Origin: Sphingobacteriales bacterium
GTDB taxonomy: Bacteria > Bacteroidota > Bacteroidia > Sphingobacteriales > Sphingobacteriaceae
DNA length: 64,000 nt
Direction: 5' to 3'
Assembly (NCBI GenBank): GCA_014763615.1
Contig: JACXVB010000002.1
Location: 178,822 to 242,821, forward strand
Notes under the pieces: model-generated
The model's database searches: none
What the model was told of the DNA's origin: nothing
The model's input: the letters and a program-made list of their open reading frames with translations, nothing else
Shown: piece by piece, positions 8,140-16,353 of the stretch
How the letters are laid out: each line of letters opens with the position of its first letter
Numbering within the stretch: the stretch's first letter is position 1
Made by a program: the position numbers and the translations under genes

Positions 8140-10371
8140 ATGAAAGATTACATCATAGATATAGAGGCTGAGAAATCAGAAATCCTAAAAAGATACCGAG
8201 CTTTATTAAGAGCTTGTAAATCAACCTTAAAAAAGGGGGATAAAAGGATGATCCGGATGGCTTTTGACATGGCAGTTGAAAGTCATAAAGACATGCGCCG
8301 TAAATCTGGAGAACCTTATATTTACCACCCAATTGCAGTAGCCCAAATCGCTGCAGAAGAAATTGGCTTGGGAACCACTTCTATTGTTTGCGCTTTGCTT
8401 CATGATGTTGTTGAAGATACCGAAATTACCTTAGAAGATATTGAGCGTGAATTTGGTAAAAAAGTGGCCAAAATTATTGATGGCTTAACCAAGATTTCTG
8501 GCGTATTTGATGCTAACAGCTCCATCCAAGCAGAAAATTTCAGAAAGATGCTGCTTACCCTAGCAGATGATGTGAGGGTGATTCTCATTAAACTTGCCGA
8601 CCGTTTGCATAACATGCGAACCATGGATTTTATGCCTCGGGATAAACAATTAAAAATCTGTTCAGAAACCGTTTATCTCTACGCTCCATTAGCCCATCGT
8701 TTAGGTTTATATGCCATCAAATCCGAGTTAGAAGACCTTTCCATGAAATACATGGAGCCTGAAACTTATAAGTTTGTAGCAACTAAACTAAACGAGAAAA
8801 AAGCAGAGAGAGAAGCATTTATCAAATCTTTCATCGGGCCTATTGATCGTATTTTAAAAGAACAAGATTTAGAAGCATCGGTAGTAGGAAGACCAAAATC
8901 TATCCATTCTATCTGGAATAAAATGAAGAAAAAAGGCATTCCTTTTGAAGAAGTGTACGACCTTTTTGCCATCAGAATTATTTTAGATAGCAAACCAGAA
9001 AATGAGAAATCTGATTCTTGGAAAGCTTATTCTATCGTTACTGATTTATATCGCCCCAATCCAGATAGGTTAAGAGATTGGATTTCATCGCCTAAAGCCA
9101 ACGGTTATGAATCTTTACATACCACTGTGATGGGACCAAAAGGACAATGGGTAGAAGTGCAAATCCGCACCCAGCGAATGAATGAAATTGCCGAAAAAGG
9201 TTTTGCGGCGCATTGGAAATATAAAGAATCATCCAGCGATAGCGGTTTAGATCAATGGGTAACTAAAGTAAGAGAATTATTAAGCAATCCTGAGGCAAAT
9301 GCTTTGGATTTCTTGGACGATTTTAAAATGAATCTATTCTCTGATGAGATTTTCATTTTCACGCCAAAAGGAGATTTAATTCAACTTCCGATAGATGCTA
9401 CCGCCTTAGATTTTGCTTTCGAGATTCACTCTGATGTGGGGGCAAAATGTATTGGCGCAAAGGTAAATCACAAATTGGTACCGCTTTCTTACAAACTTCA
9501 AAATGGCGATCAGGTAGAGGTGATTACTTCTAGCAAACAAGCACCTAAAGAAGATTGGTTAAACTTTGTAGTGACTGCCAAAGCTAAGGCTAAAATCAAA
9601 TCATCATTAAAAGAAGAAAAGAGAAAAGTCGCTGAGGATGGAAAAGAGATTTTAGAACGCAAACTAAAATCGCTGAAAATCACTTACAATTCTGATAATA
9701 TTTACAAACTAAGCTATTTCTTTAAACTACAATCTACTCAGGATTTATTTTACAATGTGGCTAAGGGTTTAATTGATTTAAAAGACCTGAAAGAATTTGC
9801 CGCCTCAGAAAAAGTAATCGAGCAAAAGCCACCTCAAGAAAATGATAATGAGCAAATTCAAAACCTCATCAAACAAGTTAAAACTAAGGACAGCGATATC
9901 CTTTTGATTGGTGAAGATTTGCAAAAAATAGATTATAAACTCTCCAATTGTTGTAATCCCATTCCTGGAGATGATGTTTTTGGTTTTGTTACCGTATCAG
10001 ACGGAATAAAAATCCACCGTACCAACTGCCCGAACGCTACTAAACTGATGAGCAGTTTTGGCTATCGGATTGTGAAAGCAAAATGGACCAGTCAGAAACA
10101 ATTGGCTTTCTTAACCGGATTAAAAATTACCGGTATTGATGAAGTGGGTTTGATTAATAATTTAACGCAAGTTATCTCAAATGACTTTAAAGTAAACATG
10201 CGCTCCATCACTGTTGACACTGATGAAGGGATTTTTAACGGAACAATTATGATTTACGTAAATGATACCCAACACTTAGATCACCTCATTAAAAAAATCA
10301 AAGAAGTGAAAGGAATTACAGACGTTACCCGCTTTGATTCTGAAACAGAAACACCTATTTTAAAAGGGTGA
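8140..10371 (+). CDS. rel: Bifunctional (p)ppGpp synthetase/hydrolase (Rel/SpoT)
   Basis: A long RSH stringent-response enzyme of 743 residues. Domains in order: HD hydrolase (metal His in YIYHPIAVA; HDVVEDTE near residue 88), synthetase (SPKANGYESLHTTV and WVEVQIRT near residues 325-350), TGS (IFIFTPKGDLIQLP near 405), conserved Cys/zinc-finger region (LSNCCNPIPGDDVFG near 605) and a C-terminal ACT domain. Both catalytic sites keep their key residues, so it should make and degrade (p)ppGpp. It is divergent from the DUF4294 gene. Confidence 0.95.
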   Translation: MKDYIIDIEAEKSEILKRYRALLRACKSTLKKGDKRMIRMAFDMAVESHKDMRRKSGEPYIYHPIAVAQIAAEEIGLGTTSIVCALLHDVVEDTEITLEDIEREFGKKVAKIIDGLTKISGVFDANSSIQAENFRKMLLTLADDVRVILIKLADRLHNMRTMDFMPRDKQLKICSETVYLYAPLAHRLGLYAIKSELEDLSMKYMEPETYKFVATKLNEKKAEREAFIKSFIGPIDRILKEQDLEASVVGRPKSIHSIWNKMKKKGIPFEEVYDLFAIRIILDSKPENEKSDSWKAYSIVTDLYRPNPDRLRDWISSPKANGYESLHTTVMGPKGQWVEVQIRTQRMNEIAEKGFAAHWKYKESSSDSGLDQWVTKVRELLSNPEANALDFLDDFKMNLFSDEIFIFTPKGDLIQLPIDATALDFAFEIHSDVGAKCIGAKVNHKLVPLSYKLQNGDQVEVITSSKQAPKEDWLNFVVTAKAKAKIKSSLKEEKRKVAEDGKEILERKLKSLKITYNSDNIYKLSYFFKLQSTQDLFYNVAKGLIDLKDLKEFAASEKVIEQKPPQENDNEQIQNLIKQVKTKDSDILLIGEDLQKIDYKLSNCCNPIPGDDVFGFVTVSDGIKIHRTNCPNATKLMSSFGYRIVKAKWTSQKQLAFLTGLKITGIDEVGLINNLTQVISNDFKVNMRSITVDTDEGIFNGTIMIYVNDTQHLDHLIKKIKEVKGITDVTRFDSETETPILKG

Positions 10372-11062
10372 AATTTATACTATTTAACCCGTTGGATGGA
10401 ATGAAGTGCTTTGAATTTTATTGATTGGTCTGCTAAAAATAAATCTGTCAATCAACTGTATTCAAGTTAAAGCAGTGTTCTTAGCTAAAATCTCGTTTTA
10501 AAACCTTTAAACGATTTCTCATGGTTAGGTCTAATCATAAACTGATTACAGAGTAGAGAGAAATTGTTTAGATTTTTTTTATTTAGGGAAGAGGACAGGT
10601 TGTTTCTGATGATTTTCTCATGGGAATTTCCAATTTGATATTTACATGGTCAAATCAATCTATTTGGTGGTTCGCAGATAAGCTTTATCATTAAAAAACA
10701 CATCCTCAGCTATTTGTTGATGCTTGAGCTTTTTTTAAGAAATGAATATCCTGTCTAAGTATTCAGATGTAAAGCTTACGTCAACAAGCTCTAAATCGGA
10801 TATTTTATTCTTTCTTATTAACCTAGGTACGATAATTAAAATAGGGATACTTGGAAATATTTTACAGTTTGGCATTTGATAGCGGGTTTAAAGCTCAACA
10901 TAATCTTAAATCATGAAAGAGGGGCAAACTAATTTTAATTCTATTAAGCAACAAACATATTGCAAAACCTAAAGAATCACTTAATTGTTAATGATTAGAA
11001 AGATTAATATCATCTTTAAGTATTTTCTAAATCATCACCAATAGAATTAATTAAACAATCTG
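10372..11062. other. Non-coding gap between rel and lipA
   Basis: Nearly 700 bp without a credible gene. All six frames are broken by frequent stops, and I see no tRNA, hairpin terminator or strong palindrome. A short open stretch near 10416-10470 (reading NFIDWSAKNKSVNQ) faintly suggests a decayed coding sequence, but it is too short to assign. The gap is unusually long for this compact region, so it may hold the remains of a deleted gene or an unrecognised RNA. Confidence 0.5.
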
Positions 11063-11070
11063 TACTTTTG
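11063..11070 (+). promoter_or_regulatory. lipA promoter, -7 element
   Basis: TACTTTTG is an exact match to the Bacteroidota -7 consensus TAnnTTTG. It lies only 4 nt before the lipA ATG at 11075, so the transcript would start at or next to the start codon (leaderless). No convincing TTTG is present 19-21 nt upstream. Confidence 0.5.
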
Positions 11071-11074
11071 TATT

Positions 11075-11953
11075 ATGATAGAATTACCTGTAATTCCAGC
11101 TAACCAAATGCAGCGAAAACCTGATTGGTTAAGAGTCAAACTACCTGTAGGAAAAGAGTATGCTCAAGTTCGTGGTTTAGTGGATGAGCATAAACTCCAC
11201 ACCATTTGCGAAAGTGGAAACTGTCCTAATATGGGCGAATGCTGGGGATCCGGTACAGCTACCTTCATGATTCTAGGAAATATTTGCACACGTTCTTGTT
11301 CTTTTTGTGCAGTGGCAACAGGTCGGCCTTTGGCGGTAGATAAGGATGAACCTAATCGTGTGGCCAATTCTATCAAACTGATGAAAGTGAAACATGCAGT
11401 TTTAACCTCGGTTGACCGTGATGATTTAAAAGATGGTGGTTCTATTATCTGGGCAGAGACTATAAAAGCCATTCGAAGAGAAAGTTCGGGTACTACCATG
11501 GAAACTTTAATTCCAGATTTTAAAGGAGTTTGGGATAATTTATATCGCGTTTGCGAAGAAAAACCAGAAGTAGTTTCTCATAATATTGAAACGGTAAGAA
11601 GGCTCACTAAAGAAGTTCGTATTCAGGCTAAATACGATAGAAGTATGGAATGTTTAAGACGTATTTCTGAGTTTGGTTTGAGAACAAAATCAGGCATTAT
11701 GCTGGGTTTAGGAGAAACTGAATCCGATGTTTTAGAAACCATGCAAGATTTAAAAGATGTCGGTGTACATGTATTAACCATTGGTCAGTACTTACAACCC
11801 ACTAAAAATCATCATCCGGTTGTAGATTGGATTCATCCAGATCAATTTGATTTTTATAGAGAAAAAGGAAGAGCAATGGGCTTCAAAAATGTAGAAAGTG
11901 GCCCTTTAGTAAGGTCATCTTATCATGCAGAAAAACACTTATTTGATTTTTAA
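11075..11953 (+). CDS. lipA: Lipoyl synthase LipA
   Basis: Radical SAM enzyme that inserts two sulfur atoms into protein-bound octanoyl chains to make lipoyl cofactor for 2-oxoacid dehydrogenases. The auxiliary cluster Cys residues are in [12 protein letters not shown] (residues 44-55), followed by the radical SAM motif CTRSCSFC (about 70-77). The C-terminal [11 protein letters not shown] supplies the conserved RSSYHA serine that ligates the auxiliary cluster. The length of 292 is normal. A sigma factor gene follows after 26 nt. Confidence 0.97.
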   Translation: MIELPVIPANQMQRKPDWLRVKLPVGKEYAQVRGLVDEHKLHTICESGNCPNMGECWGSGTATFMILGNICTRSCSFCAVATGRPLAVDKDEPNRVANSIKLMKVKHAVLTSVDRDDLKDGGSIIWAETIKAIRRESSGTTMETLIPDFKGVWDNLYRVCEEKPEVVSHNIETVRRLTKEVRIQAKYDRSMECLRRISEFGLRTKSGIMLGLGETESDVLETMQDLKDVGVHVLTIGQYLQPTKNHHPVVDWIHPDQFDFYREKGRAMGFKNVESGPLVRSSYHAEKHLFDF

Positions 11954-11979
11954 CTAATCCTTTCTACTTTAGACCGATA

Positions 11980-12531
11980 GTGATTAAAACGAAAAAAATA
12001 TTTTTAGAAGAAGCGGAGCTGATTGCTGCCATGCAGCAAAGAAAAAAAATTGGTGCCGACGCCTTGTATGAAATGTACTCGGGATCTTTGATGGGAATAG
12101 TGAGTAGAGTAATAAGTGATACAGAGATTGCGCAGGATGTTTTGCAGGAAGCATTGGTTAAGATTTGGAACTCCATACAGCAATATGATGCTTCAAAAGG
12201 GCGTTTATTTACCTGGATGGTAAATGTTACCCGCAATTTGGCCATTGATAAAGTAAGGTCGAAAGATTTTCGTAATCACTCCAAAAACCAAGACTTAGAA
12301 AACCACGTAAATACCATCGATGAGTTAAGAAATTCTGTTTATAAGCCAGAACTTCTTGGAGTAAAAGACCTCTTAGAAAAGTTGAAACCAGAGCAAAAAA
12401 TCATTGTAGATATGATTTATTTTAAAGGTTATACCCACGTTGAGGTTGCAGATGAACTAGCCATACCTTTAGGTACTGTGAAAACACGCCTGAGAATGGG
12501 AATTATTGAGTTAAGAAAATATTTTAAATAG
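11980..12531 (+). CDS. ECF-family RNA polymerase sigma factor
   Basis: A 183-residue sigma-70 factor with only regions 2 and 4. Region 2 covers about residues 25-95 (DTEIAQDVLQEALVKIW, then FTWMVNVTRNLAIDKVRS). Region 4 covers about 125-180 (VDMIYFKGYTHVEVADELAIPLGTV has the helix-turn-helix, split here as GYTHVEVADELA and IPLGTVKTRLR). The start is the GTG at 11980, as no in-frame ATG precedes region 2. The gene is followed after 2 nt by its probable anti-sigma factor. Confidence 0.93.
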   Translation: MIKTKKIFLEEAELIAAMQQRKKIGADALYEMYSGSLMGIVSRVISDTEIAQDVLQEALVKIWNSIQQYDASKGRLFTWMVNVTRNLAIDKVRSKDFRNHSKNQDLENHVNTIDELRNSVYKPELLGVKDLLEKLKPEQKIIVDMIYFKGYTHVEVADELAIPLGTVKTRLRMGIIELRKYFK

Positions 12532-12533
12532 AG

Positions 12534-13376
12534 TTGGAAAATATCAAGTCATATATAGAATCAGGAATTCTGGAACTTTATGTCCTTGGAGATCTTAGTA
12601 TGCAAGAAATGGCTGAGGTAGAGCAAATGGCTCAACTTCATCCAGAAATAAAAGCAGAACTAGCTGAGATTGAAAAGGCCATGAATAACATTGCTAATTC
12701 CTTGACTGTTAAACCTGATTTAAAAGTTAAAGCAGGTTTCTTCAATAGCATCTCCTTCTCTGATGAAGAAGAAGTTGGTGCTGCAAAAGCAGAATCAAAT
12801 GAGGGAGCTAAAGTAATTATGATGAACAGTAGAAAGTTAAACTTCTACAAATTTTCATTAGCAGCTTGCTTAGCCTTACTTTTAGTGAGCATTTTAGCCA
12901 TCATTAATTTAAATAACAATTTAAAAGCTTCAAAACAGCAAATTGCTGAATTGCAAAACAGTAATCAAAACTTTGCAAATAAAGTAAATTACTTAGACCA
13001 AAGAGTAAGTAGTAGTGAGCAAGCCTTAAATGTATTGTCTAATCCTGACTATAAAATGGTGAAGTTAAATGGCACACCAAATTCACCAAATTCTAAATTA
13101 GTGATCGCATTTAATGCGAAAGAGAAAAAAGTAATATTAGACTTACACAACATGGATATGCCTACAAATGACGAAGCACATCAATACCAATTATGGGCTT
13201 TAGTAGATGGCAAACCTGTTGATTTAGGCCTTTTTGATGCTTCTGATAGTAAAAATGCTTTTGTTAAGGATATGAAATCTATTGGTGTAGCACAAGCCTT
13301 TGCAGTAACATTAGAACCAAGAGGAGGAAGTGTAAATCCAACTTTAGATAAAATGATGGTAATGGGTGCAATTTAA
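12534..13376 (+). CDS. RskA-like membrane anti-sigma factor
   Basis: The 280-residue protein starts at a TTG two bases after the sigma gene stop, which implies coupled translation. The N-terminal about 60 residues form the sigma-binding helical domain (GILELYVLGDLS); it lacks the zinc-binding HxxxCxxC motif, as in RskA. One transmembrane helix follows at about residues 103-123 (FSLAACLALLLVSILAII), then a short coiled coil. The periplasmic C-terminal domain resembles the RskA domain (HQYQLWALVDGKPVDLG, FAVTLEPRGGS). It should hold the sigma factor at the membrane until a signal triggers release; the signal is unknown. Confidence 0.9.
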   Translation: MENIKSYIESGILELYVLGDLSMQEMAEVEQMAQLHPEIKAELAEIEKAMNNIANSLTVKPDLKVKAGFFNSISFSDEEEVGAAKAESNEGAKVIMMNSRKLNFYKFSLAACLALLLVSILAIINLNNNLKASKQQIAELQNSNQNFANKVNYLDQRVSSSEQALNVLSNPDYKMVKLNGTPNSPNSKLVIAFNAKEKKVILDLHNMDMPTNDEAHQYQLWALVDGKPVDLGLFDASDSKNAFVKDMKSIGVAQAFAVTLEPRGGSVNPTLDKMMVMGAI

Positions 13377-13978
13377 GGTTGTATCCATTCCATATTAAAA
13401 CCTTCTAGTTCTTTCATAAACCTAGCCCTTCTGTGTTCATGATGAGCTAAAAAAAGCCAATCTAACTCAAGAACTTCAGTTTTAACCACCACAAAATTTT
13501 CATATCCGCTTTTTAAGTTTTCTTCTGTAAGGTTTACCATTTTTAAATCTTGAGGCAAACCATCTGTTGGTTCATCAACTTTGCTTGAAGGTACCTGTTG
13601 CGACAAATAAACCTTTTTACTTTCTAATCTTGAGTTTTCCCAAGCTTCTAAGCTGATTTCATCCTTAAAATGTAATACTGCTTTTGCTTTAATTCTGATT
13701 TGTATTCTTGATTTGGCATCGTAAAATACCCAAGAAACATTAGGACTTTCTTTGATCTGTCTGATTTTAGGCGATCGTACATCAGAATAAAAAATTAAAG
13801 TATGCTCTTTAGGGTTTACCGCTCTCAATACCACCACTCGTGATTCTGGAAAATCTTTATTAAGGGTACTGATTACCGGAAAATGAAAGAGATGCTTTGG
13901 AGATTGCGCACCGTCCGCTAATCTTTGCCAACAATCTTTTAAAATCTGATCCAAATAAAACTCTGTCTGCTCTTGCAT
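13373..13978 (-). CDS. Pyridoxamine 5'-phosphate oxidase-family FMN-binding protein
   Basis: A split-barrel flavoprotein of 201 residues, related to PNPOx-like proteins. The FMN-binding region includes SRVVVLRAVN and FYSDVRSPKIRQIKESP. The sequence lacks the full pyridoxal-phosphate signature at the C-terminus expected of PdxH (it ends LDWLFLAHHEHRRARF), so general flavin-dependent oxidoreductase is a safer name than PdxH. It converges on the anti-sigma gene with a 4-nt overlap. Confidence 0.82.
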   Translation of the reverse strand: MQEQTEFYLDQILKDCWQRLADGAQSPKHLFHFPVISTLNKDFPESRVVVLRAVNPKEHTLIFYSDVRSPKIRQIKESPNVSWVFYDAKSRIQIRIKAKAVLHFKDEISLEAWENSRLESKKVYLSQQVPSSKVDEPTDGLPQDLKMVNLTEENLKSGYENFVVVKTEVLELDWLFLAHHEHRRARFMKELEGFNMEWIQP

Positions 13979-14010
13979 ATTAGATGAACAAAAAAGGAAG
14001 TAATATTGAT

Positions 14011-15504
14011 TTATTTAGGTAGTAATTCTCTTAAAACGTAAGGAATTTGTTTAATCAAACTGGTAGCAGGCACTACGTACATTTTTTGCGCTAACTGTTC
14101 GCCAACATATCCATGACTAAATACTGCCAACTGAACAGCTTTCTCCACCGGATATCTTTGTGCTAACATACTGGTAATCATTCCTGTGAGTACATCGCCC
14201 ATTCCTCCGCTAGCCATTGCCGGCGAACCAGAAGAATTAAAATAGCAAATTCCTTCGGGCGTAAAAATCATAGTATATCTATTTTTTAAAATGATATATA
14301 CTTTCCATTTAACAGATTGAATTAAGGCTGTTTCTATCCTTTTCCACCAACCATCATGTGTTCCAAACAAACGATCAAACTCTTTCATGTGCGGCGTTAA
14401 TACCGAATTTTCTGGTAACTGATTCAGTAAATCTGGATATTTAGCTAATAGATTAATTGCATCGGCATCAATCACCATTGGTTTCTTAAAATTTTGAAGT
14501 GTTAGTTTCAAAATTTCTAAAGATTCATCGCTTGTTCCTAAACCTGGACCTATACCAATCACTCTGTAGGTATCCCAATTGATCAGATCAATTTTAGCTC
14601 TCGAGACATACATCGCCTCAGGAACTCTAGCATTTAGAGCTCTTAAACCTTCCTCTGGAATAAGCGCAGAAGTTAAACCTGCCCCACTTTTATGACAAGC
14701 TTCAGTACATAACAAAGCTGCTCCCATAGTTTCATCATCACCCGCAATAATTAAAGCATGACCCAATAAACCTTTATGTTCAAATGGTTGCCGAGCTTTG
14801 ATGTAGTTTTGAACATCTCCTTTCCAAAACCAGAAATAAGGCGAGGCGGTACTCTGTATATAATTTTCATTTAGCCCAATATTGACCACTTTCCATTCCT
14901 TAATATATGGACTAGAAATAGGGAGAAGAAAGTTCAATTTAGGTCTTTGGAAAGTAATCACCCAATCAGATTTGATGATTGTATCGCTAAATAGTTCGCC
15001 TTCGCAAGGCATTCCGGTAGGTACATCAACAGAAATTTTAAAGCCCGGAAATTGATTGATCTTCTTCACTAATTTCTCCCAATCTTTTTCTAAGGGTTTA
15101 TTAAAACCTGATCCCAGCAAAGCATCAATTACGATATCGCTCTCTTGTAAATCAAGATCATCAGCAGATTTGAGGTAAAAAATCATCCCATCTTTTAACT
15201 GTAATCGCTCTAAGTTCAGCTCAAAATCTTCGCTGGCTTTATCAGAAAAATCGGCAATATAAACCTGTAAATTCTGATAACCTTCGTCTAACAACATTCT
15301 TGAAATGGCTAAACCATCTCCACCATTATTCCCTTTTCCACAAAAAACGAGGATACTCTTTTTCCGATCATTCAAACGCTCCATAAAGACCTTCACAAAA
15401 GCTTTACAGGCTCTTTCCATTAAATCGGATGAACGTATAGGCTCGTTTAAAATCGTGAATTGATCTGCTTCTTTAGTTTGTTGAGCAGTAAGGAGCTTGA
15501 GCAT
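14011..15504 (-). CDS. nnr: Bifunctional NAD(P)H-hydrate epimerase / ADP-dependent NAD(P)H-hydrate dehydratase
   Basis: Metabolite-repair enzyme that restores damaged NADH and NADPH hydrates. The N-terminal YjeF epimerase domain (about residues 1-215) contains FCGKGNNGGDGLAISR and the catalytic Asp region in DALLGSGF. The C-terminal ribokinase-like dehydratase domain has IGIGPGLGTS, VIDADAINLL and the anion-hole motif ASGGMGDVLTG (about residue 435). The length of 497 fits the fused form. It is monocistronic or follows no near neighbour. Confidence 0.95.
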   Translation of the reverse strand: MLKLLTAQQTKEADQFTILNEPIRSSDLMERACKAFVKVFMERLNDRKKSILVFCGKGNNGGDGLAISRMLLDEGYQNLQVYIADFSDKASEDFELNLERLQLKDGMIFYLKSADDLDLQESDIVIDALLGSGFNKPLEKDWEKLVKKINQFPGFKISVDVPTGMPCEGELFSDTIIKSDWVITFQRPKLNFLLPISSPYIKEWKVVNIGLNENYIQSTASPYFWFWKGDVQNYIKARQPFEHKGLLGHALIIAGDDETMGAALLCTEACHKSGAGLTSALIPEEGLRALNARVPEAMYVSRAKIDLINWDTYRVIGIGPGLGTSDESLEILKLTLQNFKKPMVIDADAINLLAKYPDLLNQLPENSVLTPHMKEFDRLFGTHDGWWKRIETALIQSVKWKVYIILKNRYTMIFTPEGICYFNSSGSPAMASGGMGDVLTGMITSMLAQRYPVEKAVQLAVFSHGYVGEQLAQKMYVVPATSLIKQIPYVLRELLPK

Positions 15505-15636
15505 AATTTCAAGTTATTGCTTATAAAACAGGAAATTACGATAATTTGTTCAATAAAGACAATAGGCTAATCAAATAAATTCAGTAGAAAATAGGAAGCT
15601 TTTTTGTCTAGAAATTGATTAAATGCAGAATATTTA

Positions 15637-16116
15637 CTATTCCTCTTCTCGCAATTTTTTAATCCGCTCTAAAGCCATGACATCAATTTGGTCTTTCGGG
15701 CGATTGGCTGCTTTTTTTGCTTGTATTAATTGATTAATGTGCAAGAAGGGAACGTTAACATATAGAATATCCGCTTTAGAAGCGAGGTTAAAGGCTTCAT
15801 CAAAACTACTATCTTCCAAACCTTTTAATTGAGTAATGATATCAACTTCTAGGGCATTTTCTAATCTAAAAGTAGTCCAACCAGCAACAAATTGCATCTT
15901 TTCAATACCTGCAAAATCACCATGACCGTAATTTTTAAATGCTTTTCTTAGTTTTTTTCGATTTGAAATGGTGTCCTTTAACCAAATTTCGATTCTTGTT
16001 CCAAAACCCGTCTTTGCATGAAGATGACTTGCAAAATCACCAACTAAGATATATTCAACCTGAGACTCATTTAGATTACGCCAAAGCTTTAATAACTCTT
16101 CATCAAAAATATCCAT
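15637..16116 (-). CDS. Nucleotidyltransferase-fold protein with a degenerate active site
   Basis: A 159-residue protein resembling the AbiEii/DUF1814-type and related nucleotidyltransferases. It has the N-terminal pattern VEYILVGDFASHLHAKTG, where family members normally read LVGGYAVxxHG, followed by GTRIEIWLKD where they have a catalytic DxD (for example GDLDLWI). The first Asp is replaced by Arg and the second by Glu, while a third acid is kept in LEVDIITQ. Catalysis therefore looks impaired. Its start overlaps the stop of a small upstream gene by one base, and the two probably form a module. Function unknown. Confidence 0.65.
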   Translation of the reverse strand: MDIFDEELLKLWRNLNESQVEYILVGDFASHLHAKTGFGTRIEIWLKDTISNRKKLRKAFKNYGHGDFAGIEKMQFVAGWTTFRLENALEVDIITQLKGLEDSSFDEAFNLASKADILYVNVPFLHINQLIQAKKAANRPKDQIDVMALERIKKLREEE

Positions 16117-16316
16117 TATTTATTGTCAGACTTAAGGTCAGGTTGGTGGGTAATTTTTGCGTTTCTTAACATGATATCCATTTTCATCAATCTAGTCATG
16201 ATAAAAAAGCGTTCAGTGTAAGAATGCTTTAAGGCATTCCTTAGCAAATCCATCTCAGCTTTTTCGTAATCAGCAATGGGTTCTTGAACGATATTTTGCT
16301 TTTCTTTTTTCATCAA
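16116..16316 (-). CDS. Small conserved partner of the nucleotidyltransferase-like protein
   Basis: A 66-residue charged protein with the core LKHSYTERFFIMTRLMKMD near the middle. Similar short proteins with a (Y)xERFxxxxxLxK helix often precede nucleotidyltransferase-like genes in bacteria; this is from general recollection and could not be checked. Its stop overlaps the next start (TAATG), which indicates coupled translation. No known catalytic motif. The pair might be toxin-antitoxin-like, but this is not supported by a family match. Confidence 0.6.
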   Translation of the reverse strand: MMKKEKQNIVQEPIADYEKAEMDLLRNALKHSYTERFFIMTRLMKMDIMLRNAKITHQPDLKSDNK

Positions 16317-16353
16317 TGATTAATCTAATTTAATCATTTTAAAACAAATAGAA

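Noticed and set aside
15939..16169. A plus-strand frame of 76 codons opposite the nucleotidyltransferase-like gene
   Set aside because: It has no recognisable features and is explained by the antisense reading of the minus-strand pair, which has overlapping start and stop codons.
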